The notes under the pieces: generated by a model
What the model was told of the DNA's origin: nothing
Databases searched by the model: none
The model's input: the letters and a program-made list of their open reading frames with translations, nothing else
Assembly: GCA_954871525.1 (NCBI GenBank)
Contig: OX940860.1
Location: 25,948,001 to 26,012,000 of the forward strand
Length of the DNA: 64,000 bases
Direction of reading: 5' to 3'
DNA from: Parietaria judaica
Taxonomy: Eukaryota; Streptophyta; Magnoliopsida; Rosales; Urticaceae
Position numbers and translations under genes: made by a program
Shown: in pieces, positions 1-12,315 of the stretch
Numbering within the stretch: position 1 is the first letter of the stretch
Layout of the letters: each line of letters starts with the position of its first letter

Positions 1-752
1 ATCATTAGTAGCCCATTTCTTCCTGAAATCATAGCAAAGAAACATATAACTATCACTAATGAATACATTATACACCTATAGTGACGCTGGCAATAAAAAA
101 AAAGCACCTGAATTGAGGATCTCTAAGCTGAATTTCTATGATCGACGCTGTAACCTCAACCGTCACAGGAAGGCATCCTCTGCTTCGCCAGGTCGCGATC
201 TGGAAACGAAAAAATCATTAAAGCTTGCGACCACACAATCGATAAACCTAGCTCGAAACTAAACGATAGACAACTCAATTGGCCATAAACCGAACAAAGC
301 GACACATTCATCGATCCCTGAACTCAAAATTCTTGGTGAAGATTCTAATCAATCTGCTTTTTTTTTTTCTTTCTTTCAATCTGATTCTTTTATACTCTTT
401 TTTCTCTTGCTTTTGTAACCATTTTCGCTGTTAATCCCGAATACATGTGTTTTGATATCAACCCATTGAAAGAAACATATGAACTTCTGCCCTCTATGAA
501 TTCTCCAACAAACCTAGTTTCATAATAACAATAGAAAACTCCATTGGCAATAAGCTAATCAAATCAAACAACTAATTGATCCCTAAACCAGAGTCTCAGT
601 AAGAATCCAATCAATATGAGCGATTTCTTGAAGAAGAAGAAGAAGAAGAAGAAGAGAAGAAGATCTTGATCATATGAGCTTCGCAAACTCGTTTCACAAT
701 CCAGAGAAAGATATACAGGCAGAGAGATACATATAGATATATATATAGTTAC
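1..752 (-). other. Probable intron 1 of the LAS1-like gene
   Basis: No conserved coding segment was recognised on either strand. It contains a T-rich run near 357-375 and a GAA/AAG-rich run near 629-660. By position it is the start of intron 1 of the minus-strand gene beginning at 902. Confidence 0.4.
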
Positions 753-902
753 CCTGGTGAGAGCTGAGGCAAGGGAGAGGCGAGAATCGGAGAAGAGAGA
801 GTGGTAGACGAAGAGCCACTCCCTCCACGAAATCCATGGAACCAGTTTCACTCCGACTGAAGCTGCTTCTTCTTCCCTTGCGAACCCTAGCGCTGAGTTC
901 AT
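753..902 (-). CDS. LAS1-like pre-rRNA processing protein, first coding exon (partial gene)
   Basis: Fifty codons from ATG (902) to a donor at 752/751 (AGG|GTAAC), phase 0; the gene continues past the left edge. The peptide contains LVPWISWREW (residues 20-29) followed by LFSDS and ASALTR, which matches my recollection of the N-terminus of plant LAS1-like proteins (a W-rich segment, then LFSDS and ALRRI). Las1 family proteins act with Grc3/NOL9 in cleaving ITS2 of pre-rRNA in the nucleolus; that role is family knowledge and is not shown here. The call is supported by position: the neighbour across a 250-bp divergent promoter is dihydropyrimidinase, next to which Arabidopsis also has a las1-like gene (from memory). 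No further exon was recognised in 1-752, so intron 1 is at least about 750 bp. Alternative: an unrelated conserved plant protein. Confidence 0.6.
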
Positions 903-1153
903 CGCTCTCTCTCTCTCTCTCTATACAGTAGCGAGGCTGAGAAAATATGCACATATGAGGCAAATGTACCTAAGTTACAACTTACACGCAGCTAGGATCG
1001 TATAAATCTAAATCTTTTTTCAATGACTGTATTTTCCCTTTAAAAAATAATTATAAAACACACTAATTTCCTTTTGGAAAGTGAAAAGTATAAATATAAA
1101 CCCCCATCAACAGCTCTCACTCAGACTTTGAAACTTCCGAGCTCAATCCATCC
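903..1153. promoter_or_regulatory. Short bidirectional promoter between LAS1-like (-) and dihydropyrimidinase (+)
   Basis: The two start codons lie head to head, 251 bp apart. On the LAS1-like side a CT dinucleotide run (905-922) sits immediately upstream of its ATG, typical of plant 5' leader pyrimidine patches. On the other side a TATA-like word (TATAAATATAAAC, about 1089-1101) lies about 55 bp before the dihydropyrimidinase ATG, which leaves only a short leader. The shared use of regulatory sites is inferred. Confidence 0.5.
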
Positions 1154-4100
1154 ATGGCCTCCAATCTCCGAGACCGATCCTTCACTCTCCCACTCCTCCT
1201 CGTCTCGCTCGTCTTCTTCCTCGCGCGTCCTTCACAGTCGGAATCCGCGAACCAGGTAAGGTCAACGTCAATCGCCGCTTTCTGTTTGGTTGACCAGAAA
1301 CCCCGCGCTGAGAAAATTGTTTTTTTTTTTTTTAAATCTTTTGTCAAACCTAGTTCTGCGATTCCATGATCGGATATGGCGAGCCGGATTGCGGAGTTCC
1401 GGCGAAGATTCTGATCAAAGGAGGGACTGTGGTCAACGCTCATCATCAGGAGGTCGCCGATGTTTATGTGGAGGATGGGATCATTGTTGCTGTTAAGCCT
1501 CATATCCATGTGAGTCATCAATCTTTGCTTCTCTTCTTTCATTTTCTCTAAAATTATCATAAAAAGGAGTTTCTTTTTCCTTTCAATTGGAACACTAGGA
1601 ATTAGCATAATTGATCCTTGTAAAGAAGATGAACAAGTTAGTCCCTCTTTGTTAGTTAGGACTGAAGTGTGGACAGAAACACTAAATAAAAACAAATTCT
1701 TTTAGAAATTTTGAGGGGTAAAATTGCAATTTTTAATAGTACTTTTCCCACTTTGGTTTATTGTTTTCATATATCATATTTACCGTGTTTTTCGAATAAT
1801 TATACGAGAAGTAACCCGCGAACCGCTCTGTTGAGTCATGTTAATGGTGTTCAACAGATTGTTATTGTCTTTCCTCGGTATATATGCATATGTTAACTCG
1901 TTGCTGATGATATTGGAAGGTCGGTGATGATGTTGTTGTGCTCGATGCCACAGGAAAATATGTCATGCCAGGTTCGTTCTCGTTTCCTTTTTTCGATCCA
2001 GACGAGTCTATGTTATGACACTTATATGCAGAGTCATGGTTTTCATGTCGAAGAAGCTCTAAATGCGCACGGTCTATTACTTTTTGGGAAGATGGACTTC
2101 TTCTCCGAATGATCCTATGATAGAGCCGGTCCTCAAATTCACACAAATAATTACAAGAACAATTCATTAGCCAATCGGTTAATCACCAAGGTGATGATCA
2201 ACCGAAAACTTTATTCCAAACAACAAAGATAATCCAAACGGTCTATATTTCGACAGCTAATGTTTGTCAGAAAATAACTTGATCAAAACCATTGTTTTAA
2301 AAGGCGTTAGTGAGGCGCGCCTTGAGGCGCGCCTCGACGAGGCAAACAGGCAAAACGCCTTTTTTAAGCCGCCTCTTCGCCGCCGCTCGAGGCGCACGCA
2401 TCAGGAAACGTATCACGCACTGAGGCGTGCGAGTCTGAGGCGTTATACTGAGGCGTTGGCAATTTTTAAGCCTGACTAGGTCGAAATTGGTGGTTGCCAT
2501 TGAAGACAAACCCAAGCTTTGCACTGTATTTTTTCATGAGGAAGAAGATGACTCTACGAGAGAGAGAAAACACTGCATTGGAAGTTTAAAAATACATCTG
2601 CATTGGAAGTTTAAGTTGATTATTGGGACTAAAAGAAAATAACAAAGTAATAAATGTTGGGCCACTTGTTCCAATATTTTTACTTTTTTAATTAAACTTT
2701 TATTATTCCAAGCTCATTAACCCTAAAAGCCTCTTCGTATGTCTCATTAGTATTTTTATTTTATGCTTATTATGAGTTTTTGAGACATTTATGAGACTTT
2801 ATGTTGTTTTGTTTTGGACTGATTGAGTTTTAGATTTGTGTTATTTGAGGATTTTATTATATCTTATGTTATATATATTTTTATAATTATTTATATATTA
2901 TAGTATCGAGGCTTACGCCTCGATCGCCTTGAGGCTTACGCCTTGAGGCACGGACGGAAAAACGCTTTGAGGCTTAAAACCGTTATTTAAAACCTTGATC
3001 AAAACATAAACCTCCCTTAGCCAAAGGAGGGTGGCAGGGCGCCATTACGGTATTGAAATAAGACTTAAATGACATAAAAATAATCTAAATGACCGAAACA
3101 CCCTTCTTCATCCCATTAGTAATTATTGGAGGTCTAACAGATCCGTAGCGGTCTCGCTTTTTAACAGTTCAACTGTTATGATATCCGACGTTGTTTTATT
3201 TTTTGATTTCTCTGTAACTGTTTATCTGATTGATTGATTAGTAAATGAATATTAAATTATTTGTATATTAACAGGAGGGATCGATCCTCATACCCACCTA
3301 GCTATGGAGTTCATGGGTACAGAAACCATAGATGATTATTTCACCGGACAGGCTGCTGCATTAGCAGGTGGAACAACTATGCATATTGACTTTGTAATAC
3401 CGGTGAACGGGAGTTTGACGGCTGGCTTCGAAGCATACAAAGAAAAATCCAAAAGGTCGTGCATGGATTACGGTTTCCACATGGCGATCACGAAATGGGA
3501 CGAAAGTGTTTCAGAGGAGATGGAAATAATGGTTCAAGAAAAAGGTTTATCTTATATAGAGTAATTTATAGTTATTCTCTCTAAACTTGTTTTGTTGCCT
3601 CAATTTACCTCTAATCTTGTCGTTTGTCTCAGCTTGCCCAATAAACGACCTTTTGTATCACTTTGCCTCCTAAACTTATAAACTTTGCCTTTTACCGTCT
3701 GTATTAAAACTCGTAAGCCACATGTGTTAGGATGCAATCAATTTAAAGTAAGTTCAAATTCAATGAGATTTAGTTCACATGGTGTAAACTTTGATGGAAA
3801 CTATCCGATATTTTATAGTGAGGTTAGACTGCTACAATTTATGAAATTATGAGGCAAACTAGTTTAAAAATAAGTTTAAGGAACAAACTGAAACAATACG
3901 CCAAGTTTAGGTGGACAACTGATTATTACCCGTTTATTTACTTCTGTTTATCCGGTTCTCGTATGATACTCCGTATGAGAGAAGGTTATCTCAGTTTACT
4001 AATTATTGAATTATTCAGGCATAAACTCGTTCAAGTTTTTCATGGCGTACAAGGGGTCTCTCATGATCGGCGATGAGCTTCTGCTACAAGGATTCAAGAA

Positions 4101-6910
4101 GTGCAAGTCTCTCGGTGCGTTAGCAATGGTTCATGCCGAAAATGGAGACGCCGTGTTCGAAGGACAGCAAAGAATGATCGAACTTGGCATCACTGGTCCT
4201 GAAGGACATGCTCTTTCAAGACCCCCACTGGTAAATCAAAGCATTTAGTATGTAATCTTAAAATGATTATATTGACACACTTGAGACGAATCGACAAATT
4301 TTCAGAATATATTCGAGATTTCGATCCTCATTAATGTCACAAATGTTAATTACTCTAGCTTGAAGGAGAAGCAACTGCACGAGCAATTAGATTGGCAGCT
4401 TTTGTAAATACTCCTCTCTATGTAGTGCATGTGATGAGCACTGACGCCATGGAAGAAATCGCTAAAGCTCGGAAATCAGGTACGCTTATTCCCATCAAAT
4501 TCCCTCATAACTTTAGTTCCTTTATCTCGGGTTAGATAATAGACGATCAGGTATGAAAGACCGTGGTAGATCCGCAGTTATTACCCATTTTCGGAATAAA
4601 GGCAAGACGGTCATCTAGTCTTATACATAAAATCCTTTTATGTCTTTTCGTCTACCATTTATTTATGCCATTAAACTTGGTTATAATTAGGGAGAGGGGA
4701 CTGATTAGCTTATATGCTTGGTTTGAATCATCTTATTTACATTGTTTGGAGATCGTTCGACCTTGCTCTGAAGGAAAAGTCGGGATTGTTTATAATTAAA
4801 CTTCTTAATATAGAAATAAGGGTATTCATCATTCTTGGTGAATTCCTGTTTGCCAAGCGTTGTCTTGGAAAATGTGTTCAGATCCTATCAGATTGTAGTA
4901 AAATCTGTCTCAATTTTATTTTGTCAAGTTGGTAGATAATATATTTCTGTATCCCTTAATGTTTTGCGAATAATCTCTGGGAGTTATTTTCTTTAAATCT
5001 CAGGGCAAAAAGTTATTGGAGAGCCTGTAGTATCTGGCTTAGTACTTGATGATTCGTGGCTTTGGCATCCCGACTTTATCACCGCTGCTAAGTACGAAAA
5101 AAGAAGAAGCAAAGATAATAGCTTTATTTTTCATTGTCTTTTTGAATTTCTCCTAATTATTTTACCCTTGTCATAGTGCTTATTAATTTCTAAATTACTA
5201 GTGTTTATATACTTATTTTTTCAGGTATGTGATGAGTCCTCCTATTAGAGAAGCCGGGCATAACAAAGCCCTTCAAGCTGCTCTTTCCACCGGTCTTCTC
5301 CAGGTTTCTTCCTCATCATTGAAGCATGATAGAACGAAAAAAGAATCTGGGGTTTAAAGATATAGAACGACTATTTAATTTCACAATTTTATATGAAAGT
5401 TCCTATCTGATGCATAGAATAAGAATTCCCTCGATATTGTGACATATTATTAGGTATCTCGGATCCTCATATTTCGAAAAATAAGCATAGTTGTGAATCA
5501 CTATATGCAACATAGGATTTAGTAAACTATATGCAACATTCAAATTATCTTTACAGCTTGTGATAGTTTGTAAACTATATGCAACCTTTAAATTATCTTT
5601 AGCAAGCTTATATAGGATTTAGTAAGTATATTATATTTACATAAAAAAAAATTAATAAACAGTAAATTTGATACCAAAAAAATAAAGTTAGTTTCAAGGA
5701 AAAAAAGACTTTCTATAATTTGTGGAGTTATCAGATTGTAGGGACCGATCATTGCACCTTCAACTCAACACAGAAGGCTCTTGGGATCGGTGATTTCCGG
5801 AAAATACCAAATGGTGTCAATGGTAATAAAAAGAATAGAATTATTGTGGCTGATGATTCAAATTTATACTCTTGCACTTTGTCTTATGGGATTTTGATTC
5901 AGGTATTGAGGAGAGAATGCACCTTGTTTGGGACACCATGGTGGTAAGTGAAACAATTTTATTTATTTTTGAGAAATTATTCATGAAGCCATTATTATTC
6001 AGTATTTTTAACGGCTTTTATCCACCTTTCAGGAATCGGGACAAATTTCAGTTACCGACTATGTCCGAGTTACAAGCACAGAGTGGTATATTCTCAGTTC
6101 TTTTCAAATAGCATTTCAGATATTATGTTATGAAGTCTTTGGTGACACTGTCTAAACTCTAAAGTGCGTTTTCTTTTCTTTTTTGTAATGAGTCCAAATT
6201 ATTTTTCTAGTGCCAGAATCTTCAACATATATCCGAAAAAGGGAGCGATTTTAGTTGGGTCCGATGCAGACATAATTATACTGAATCCAAACTCAAGCTT
6301 CGAAATAAGTGCAAAGTCGCACCACTCGAGATCCGACACTAACGTCTACGAAGGAAGGGGAGGAAAGGTAATTAATCTTTACCCTTTGAAGAAAAATTGT
6401 GAACTTTCAGAGCTATTCTAGTTGATAACTCCCCACAACAAAGCGATAGAATGAAAAAATTTACGATCTTTCCTCAAAATATAATGGAAATAAGTCAGAT
6501 GTTCAATAAAGAGGGATAACTAGCCGTATTTTACAAATTCACACGGAAAGCTGATAAAAAGGGTTCAGATAGCAAACTCAGACAATACAATAGGTTCACT
6601 GGTTCACGAGGACAAATGATAAAAAAATTCGCTCATCGGATTTGTAGAACAAAGTTTGTTTTTTCTTCTTTCTCTACAATTTGATTCTTAAATTCAAGCT
6701 TATATCCTGTTTTCTCAGGGAAAGGTCGAAGTAACGATCGCCGGCGGAAGAATCGTTTGGCAAAACAACAAACTGAATGTTGTTTCAGGTTCGGGAAAGT
6801 ATGTAGAACTTCCACCGTATAGCTATCTTTTCAACGGGATCGACAAAGCCGATGCAAACTACTTATCTTCTCTACGGGCCCCAGTTAAGCGCTCTGAATC
6901 TACAATCTAA
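1154..6910 (+). CDS. PYD2: Dihydropyrimidinase (hydantoinase-type amidohydrolase), 13 exons, 536 aa
   Basis: Second step of reductive pyrimidine breakdown: opens 5,6-dihydrouracil/dihydrothymine to N-carbamoyl-beta-amino acids. Exons: 1154-1255, 1354-1509, 1920-1971, 3275-3544, 4019-4230, 4359-4479, 5004-5091, 5225-5303, 5735-5822, 5903-5943, 6033-6085, 6211-6367, 6719-6910; all borders GT..AG, total 1611 nt, close to the roughly 530 aa of plant homologues. Visible zinc-site residues: GIDPHTH (H109, H111), the lysine to be carboxylated in FFMAYKG (K205), VHAEN (H232), VVHVMS (H288) and GTDH (D365). Residues 1-30 include a hydrophobic LPLLLVSLVFFLA segment, a likely signal peptide, in line with reports that plant PYD2 enters the secretory system. 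Intron 3 carries a 708-bp transposon. An AATAAA word near 7071 may be the poly(A) signal. No break is seen, so the gene looks functional. Confidence 0.95.
2290..2997. mobile_element. hAT-type MITE in dihydropyrimidinase intron 3
   Basis: Flanked by a perfect 8-bp target duplication ATCAAAAC (2282-2289 and 2998-3005). The ends pair as short inverted repeats (CATTGTTTTAAA at the left; AAACCTTG at the right, reverse complement CAAGGTTT). Near both ends there are clusters of GGCG/AGGC words in inverted orientation. 708 bp, no coding capacity. The 8-bp duplication indicates hAT; the ends resemble those of elements E1-E4. Confidence 0.85.
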
Positions 6911-7967
6911 AATGGCAATTTTTTTTTTCTCCAAAATTATGATATTCATGAGACGAGGGAAACTACTCTTGTAAGTATTTAAATAAGTGTCATGTTTCCA
7001 AGTTTAATTAATTAGCTTGCTTAGCTTTACGGGTGTTTCTATTTATTTAGATTTGTATATATACTTGTTAATAATAAAGCATTAAAAACCTTTTACACTA
7101 TTGCTCATGTGAGTATCGAAATTAGTGTCATGATTAATTCGCTTGCTGTTATGAAAATGTATTCCGGTAAGTATGAAACACAGATCCGAAACCTACACCA
7201 CACACACGGGCTTGAACTGAGCGAAGGGGGATTCGGCCAAGGGCCACTCGCCTAGATTTAGGCATAATAAGCATGGTTTTAAATTTCGCAGAAATATGCC
7301 AAAATTTTAACATGTCTGTTTTTCGAGGGTCAACGACACGAAATCTACTACATGTCAATGTCGTTTTCACCCAAGTAAGTAATTAGCATTTGTTGCATGC
7401 GGTTTGCCCTTTTTTCTCTTTTTTTCGTCAGCAAGTGACATTTCCGTAAAATAGAGGGAGCGAAACGGCGCCGGTATCGGCATTTAAAACCATGAGGTAT
7501 ATACTATCGATTATGATATTCTAATTACGTCGTTTAATTTTTGTTATCAGCTATTTAAGTTCATTTCCGATTCTAGCAGTGGCATGACCTAGGGGTAGCT
7601 GAGTCCTTTCCATTAATGAAAATTATCTCAACCATAATTAAATCAGGTTGAGGTGAGCTTCGTTCATCGGAATTTTATGTTCTTGTGTGTGTTCCGTTTG
7701 TTCGTCATCACGGGTCCGTTACGAGATCACGATCTCGGATTGTCACTTGCGTCGCTTATTGGTTATTTCTATTTATCTAGATTTATATATTGGAACAATA
7801 ATACATACTAATGTTTTTTTATGACTAAAAAGTAAAACCCGCATTATATAAAACAAAATATGCAAATATATATTCACTTTTTTCTCTTAAAGAAGAAGTC
7901 TATGAATTTACAGGCCAATAGAGGTACAAATGGTTGGACAAAATAAACTAGAAATGGCTGGAAAATC
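6911..7967. other. 3' flank of dihydropyrimidinase; no gene recognised
   Basis: Contains the probable 3'UTR of the upstream gene (AATAAA near 7071) and then unique-looking AT-rich sequence. I see no coding, RNA-gene or terminal-repeat signal up to the stop codon of the next gene at 7968. Confidence 0.4.
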
Positions 7968-8320
7968 TCAAGGTCTAATACAGCAGTTGATGTAGGTCAG
8001 AATCTTCTTTTTCCTCTGCATACAAAATAGAACGAATCGCATAAATAAAAATAATTATGCATAAAAAGAAAATAACTTTCAATTTTTTGGTAATTACCAT
8101 TGGACCCTTATACTATACATATTATGTGCAAATGATCATCTTACTTTAAAAATAGTCAAAATGATCGTTCATTTATGGATGAAATTCGGGACTCGTGACT
8201 GGTTACTGGGTTTTTGGCCTTTAGACGGACGGGTTTTCTATATTTGGTCTCCGTTTTTCAAAATAAATGTAGTTGAAGTTGGAACAACAACAATAATGTG
8301 TTGAGGGCGGTAAGTTCGCG

Positions 8321-8353
<33 letters not shown>

Positions 8354-11300
8354 AATCACTTAGTCAGAGATTTAAAAGAAAAAGATTTTTTACACTCATT
8401 TCGAAGAAAATTGTAACAGTTTTAAAGAAAAACGAACATTCAAATTGAAAATCATGTCGGGATTGGGCTTTTTATTTTTATTTTTTTTATCTACGAGTTA
8501 TCGAACAATGGTTTTTCGATAACAAAGATAGCCTCGTTTTCAGGCCAAAATCGGACTTCAGCATCGGATTTGTTTTGGGTAAAACTAGGAGTAGCCTTTT
8601 ACCGTCTCTTAGCAATGAAATTGAAAACTGGGTGACTGAAATAGTTTTACATATTGCAGATCACACCCTTTTGAAGAGCAATCATGACTTTTTAGCAAAT
8701 TTCCCTAACTCCTCTATCCCTTCCCCTTCACGTATAATAGAAGTTCTCATATTATGTTCTTTAAAGTTGTGTGATGTATTTTTAATATCATATTTTCATT
8801 GTTAGTGTTAAATATGTATAGGGATATTTATGGCGGAAGTACCAATAAGTACCTCTTTGTGTGCGGCATATTCTTAGTTTTATTATGTCGTAGAAAAATT
8901 TAAAATAAAAACAAAAAAAATTGGTTGTCCGTAAGAAATTTGGAATTTACTCGTTCATTCTTTTGCACGATAAAAATATAATTTGGAACTTACGGCAATA
9001 TTTTTTGGTTTCTTGAAACTTTGCCCCGACAAAAGGAAATATAGATATGCCGCGTACAAGAGATACTTTGTGGTACTTTGCCGCATATATCTCATTCCCA
9101 TACAAGGACAAAATTCACGTCATGTTTTAAATGTTTGAATACCTTTCTACTATTTTCCAAGCAAGAGAGCCAGATATGCACATAAACACATATAAGAAGG
9201 GCCAAATCATAATTTTCAAAAGTTGAGATCAATCTACTATCTATTTATGTTCCACAATGTTTTGGTCCACGTGCGTTGACCAAGGGGACGTGGACCAAAC
9301 CATGCGAACATAAGCAATATGCACATTCAACAAATAACATGCAATGCATGACCAATGAAGAGGCCAAACTCATATCAATCAAGCCAAGCAAGATCAAACT
9401 AATGGCAAGGTAAAACTAAAAGGAAGAGAGAAGTCACCGGCCATACCATGACAGAGTCTTCGGTGTGGTGATGCGGCGCCATGAGCTCCCTCTCGGTGCC
9501 GATGCTGGAGCGCTTGATCTCCCTCAGGTCGGTCTTCTGCTGCTTCTTGTTGGCCCGCGCGCGGGAGAACACCACCGAGTAGTCCGTCGCGCCAGCCGCC
9601 ATCTGCTTCTGGTCCCACCCCCCGAACTGAGGCACCGATATCCAACCATTTTTCTGCCATAATTTCCCAAAATATATTAGGACAAGTACGTATAAGAAAA
9701 AACATTTAGTACAACATAGGCATCATAAAGTCTCAAACAAAAATAAATGAAGAAGCAAGTAAAGAAAAGATAAAGAGTAAGAGATAGAATAGAACAATAA
9801 ATGATTTATTTGCATCGCCTAATTTAGCCTCTAAATCATTTGCAATTTTAATAGTAAGATAAGCAAATAATTGCTTCTAATAATTCAGACATTTCATGAA
9901 ACATGCATACAAAGTGATTGAAGTCGAGAAGCATACGATTTGATCATGTAAATTTTGTACACTTGAAGTCCAGAGCTCAAGCCTCTTGCGTTAAAGAAGT
10001 GATTAATGTCTCGATTTTATAAGGTCAATGTCCCCTTGGTCAACGCACATTGACCAGTACAAGATCGAACATTTGTACATGGTGTCTTGATTTTGTATTG
10101 GTCAATGTCCCCTTGGTCAATGCACATTGACCAATACACTAAGCTTTGACATTTTGCTCATGAAAAAACTAATTAGGTTGACAATATGAATTATGAAGCA
10201 TTATATTATTAAATTACTCATTTGGTAGAATTAGCTTAATGGTAGACGTAAACTCGCCATGAAAACCAAATATTTATTTGCTTAAGCTACTTGACAATTT
10301 TGAATAAATAAATTAGGACTAAAGAACCCATATTTTCATCTACAATCTTTTACTACATCCTTCGATTAGGGGTGAAAGCGGAACCGGAAAATCATAATTA
10401 AATGGTAGATAGAATCATTGAACATATCCCAAATCCCATATACTAAAACTAGGGGTGCAACCGGGTAGGGTACCCGGTTTTTTTGAGGTACCCGGTACCC
10501 AAAACCGGAATCCGGGTATCCGAAAATCGATACCCGGAACCGGTATCCGAAATCCGGATACGGATTCGGTTCCGGATAATTACCCGGTTTCCGGGTATTA
10601 TTTGCACCCCTAATTAAAACACTCTTCATCAGGGAACGGAATATCGCGATTTTCGAGCGATTTTCGAGCGATTATCGCTGAAATTGGGCATCTCGGTAAC
10701 TTATCTCCACTAATCGTTGTCGTTTTATACTTATCGCGATTTTTCGATTCGAAAAGCAAGTCACTTATCGAGCTAAGTTTTCAAGTGTATTTTTTCGAAA
10801 AGCTTGTTACTTTTCGGTCAAAAACGATAAGTTAACCCCAGCATAGTTTTTTCTTTTTCGCGGCAAAAGTTCCAATTTCTTTAAATTTTGGAATTTAAAG
10901 GTATTTTTAGGGTTTTTTTTTAGTGAATCTTGAGTGTTTTGAAGTTTAAATGTTGTATATGTATGAATCATGTCAAATTTTCACAATTTTATTCTATATT
11001 TCATATAGTTACATAGAAAACTATTAGGTTGAATGAAAGTTCAAGTTTGAGTTTCATGATACTTTGATTGTACATTTTAGGTTTTGAATCAAATGTTATT
11101 GTTGAATTTGATTTTTTTAGGTTTAATAAGGAATATGGATGAATTATAATAGTTTGTGTGATTTTAGTGTTTGTTATAATTGTTATATAATTGCGGTAAA
11201 AGTATGTATTTTTTGGAAATTGTTGAACTTGAGCTATATTTCTAATATTTTTGATGTAATTTCATTGTTTAACAATGTATATAATTAGGAAACTGTGAGT

Positions 11301-12315
11301 TTGACATATTTTTTTTTGCAATTTGACGTTTTTCCGAATTGTCCAATTATTGCGGCAAAAGTACATATGTTTCAGAAATTGGTTGATTGAGCTAGTTAAT
11401 GGACTTTTTTTTGGTGTAATTTCATTTTATAATATTGTATATAATTCATAAATTGTGTGGTTGACATAATTTGTTTTGTAATTTGACGTTTTCTAACGAT
11501 TGAGGCAAAAGTACATATTTTTAGGAAATTGGTTAAATTGAGCTAGTTCTTCAATTTTATTGATACAACTTCAAGTGGGCAGATTTTATATAATTAACAA
11601 TTGGTGATTTTAAAATATTTTATTTTAGTAAAATATGACTTTGACTCTTTCCAAAATTTATCAAATAAGCATATTTTATCTAATAGTAAATAACTAAAGA
11701 GAGCATTTTGACTTACAAGTTACAACTTATAATTTGTAAATAATAATTGTTATTGTAATTTATTTTTTTTATAGGTTTTCCATCGATAAATCCATCGATA
11801 ACCGATTAATCCATCGATAAGTTCGATAAGTTTCGATAACGGCAAACGATAATTTTTATAGGTTTTCCATCGATAAATCCATCGGTAAATGATTACTCCG
11901 TCGATAACGGCAAACGATTTTTCGGCAAAAACGGCATTCAAATCCTTGCTCTTCATTTTTCAAACTCTATTTATCTATATTCATTTTATAGCTACAAAGT
12001 CAAACGAAAATACTTTAGAAAAATTAAATATTTAAAACCTGAAAAAAATATTAAAAACCTAAAACCAGGCTTTGAGGCGCCACCCAGTCCCGATTCCCCC
12101 CCTTTTTTCAACAAAAAGCCGGTTATTTTGGTCGGGCCGGACAGAAACTTCAGGAACCAAGGCCAAAAGTTTTGCCCCTTGTAATTATATTTGTTTAAGT
12201 GATATTAATCATTTAATATCTTTTTCTCTTCACAAAAAAAAAAAAAAAAAAAACAAGTTTTTCCCTTAGAAAGTATTTAAGTTCATTGAGAGCGTACCTC
12301 GTTCCTGTCAGCCAT
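7968..12315 (-). CDS. NOI-domain (RIN4-like) small protein, 3 exons, 90 aa
   Basis: Exons on the minus strand: 12298-12315 (MADRNE), 9447-9653 (69 codons) and 7968-8015 (15 codons plus TGA); all phase 0 with GT..AG borders, 273 nt in total. The middle exon begins KNGWISVPQFGGW, the NOI signature, and includes DYSVVFSRAR and a TERELM segment. The last exon ends YINCCIRP; the C86-C87 pair is the usual lipid-attachment site that anchors NOI proteins to the plasma membrane. VPQFGGW fits the consensus of the site cut by the bacterial effector AvrRpt2 in RIN4. Family members are small, membrane-linked and connected with immunity and secretion; the exact role here is unknown. Intron 1 (2644 bp) holds two hAT-type insertions and two hairpins; intron 2 (1431 bp) holds a third hairpin. 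The 18-nt first exon is the least certain part, but it has a clean donor and gives the expected N-terminus. Confidence 0.88.
8321..8348. repeat. (AT)n microsatellite
   Basis: A 28-bp pure AT dinucleotide run within intron 2 of the NOI gene. Confidence 0.95.
9261..9299. repeat. Perfect 12-bp-stem hairpin with 15-nt loop (copy 1, inverted)
   Basis: Arms 9261-9272 and 9288-9299 are exact reverse complements. The 15-nt loop GCGTTGACCAAGGGG (9273-9287) is the reverse complement of the loop of the hairpin at 10023. It includes a W-box word (TTGACC) and, at arm and loop, CACGT. It lies in intron 2 of the NOI gene. Confidence 0.85.
10023..10137. repeat. Two tandem W-box-rich hairpins (copies 2 and 3)
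   Basis: Copy 2: arms 10023-10031/10047-10055 (9 bp), loop CCCCTTGGTCAACGC. Copy 3: arms 10095-10108/10124-10137 (14 bp), loop CCCCTTGGTCAATGC. The flanks are also related (TGTCTYGATTTT before each), so this is a tandem duplication with a period of about 75 bp. Each hairpin holds three GGTCAA/TTGACC words, the core of WRKY W-boxes. Located in intron 1 of the NOI gene. Confidence 0.85.
10450..10612. mobile_element. Short hAT MITE (163 bp), CCGG/GGTACC-rich
   Basis: Terminal inverted repeats TAGGGGTGCAA (10450-10460) and TTGCACCCCTA (10602-10612); near-perfect 8-bp target duplication ACTAAAAC/ATTAAAAC (10442-10449, 10613-10620). The interior is a dense set of GGGTACCCGG-like short palindromes. 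A related isolated end (TAGGGGTGAAAGCGG) lies just left, at about 10367. Confidence 0.85.
10630..11948 (+). mobile_element. Non-autonomous hAT-type element E1 (1319 bp)
   Basis: Perfect 8-bp target duplication CTCTTCAT (10622-10629, 11949-11956). Ends CAGGGAACGG... and ...AATCCTTG. The right subterminal 190 bp is packed with CGATAA words; the left carries ATCGCGATTTTCGA-like words. The interior has no ORF but repeats a TGMGGCAAAAGT word (for example near 11355 and 11500). Same family as E2, E3 and E4. Inserted in intron 1 of the NOI gene. Confidence 0.85.

Noticed and set aside
2264..2524. ORFs on both strands in dihydropyrimidinase intron 3
   Set aside because: They come from the GGCG-rich inverted end of a MITE.
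10221..10262. tRNA-like word TTAGCTTAATGGTAGAC
   Set aside because: It resembles an A box, but no B box, T-arm or acceptor stem follows.
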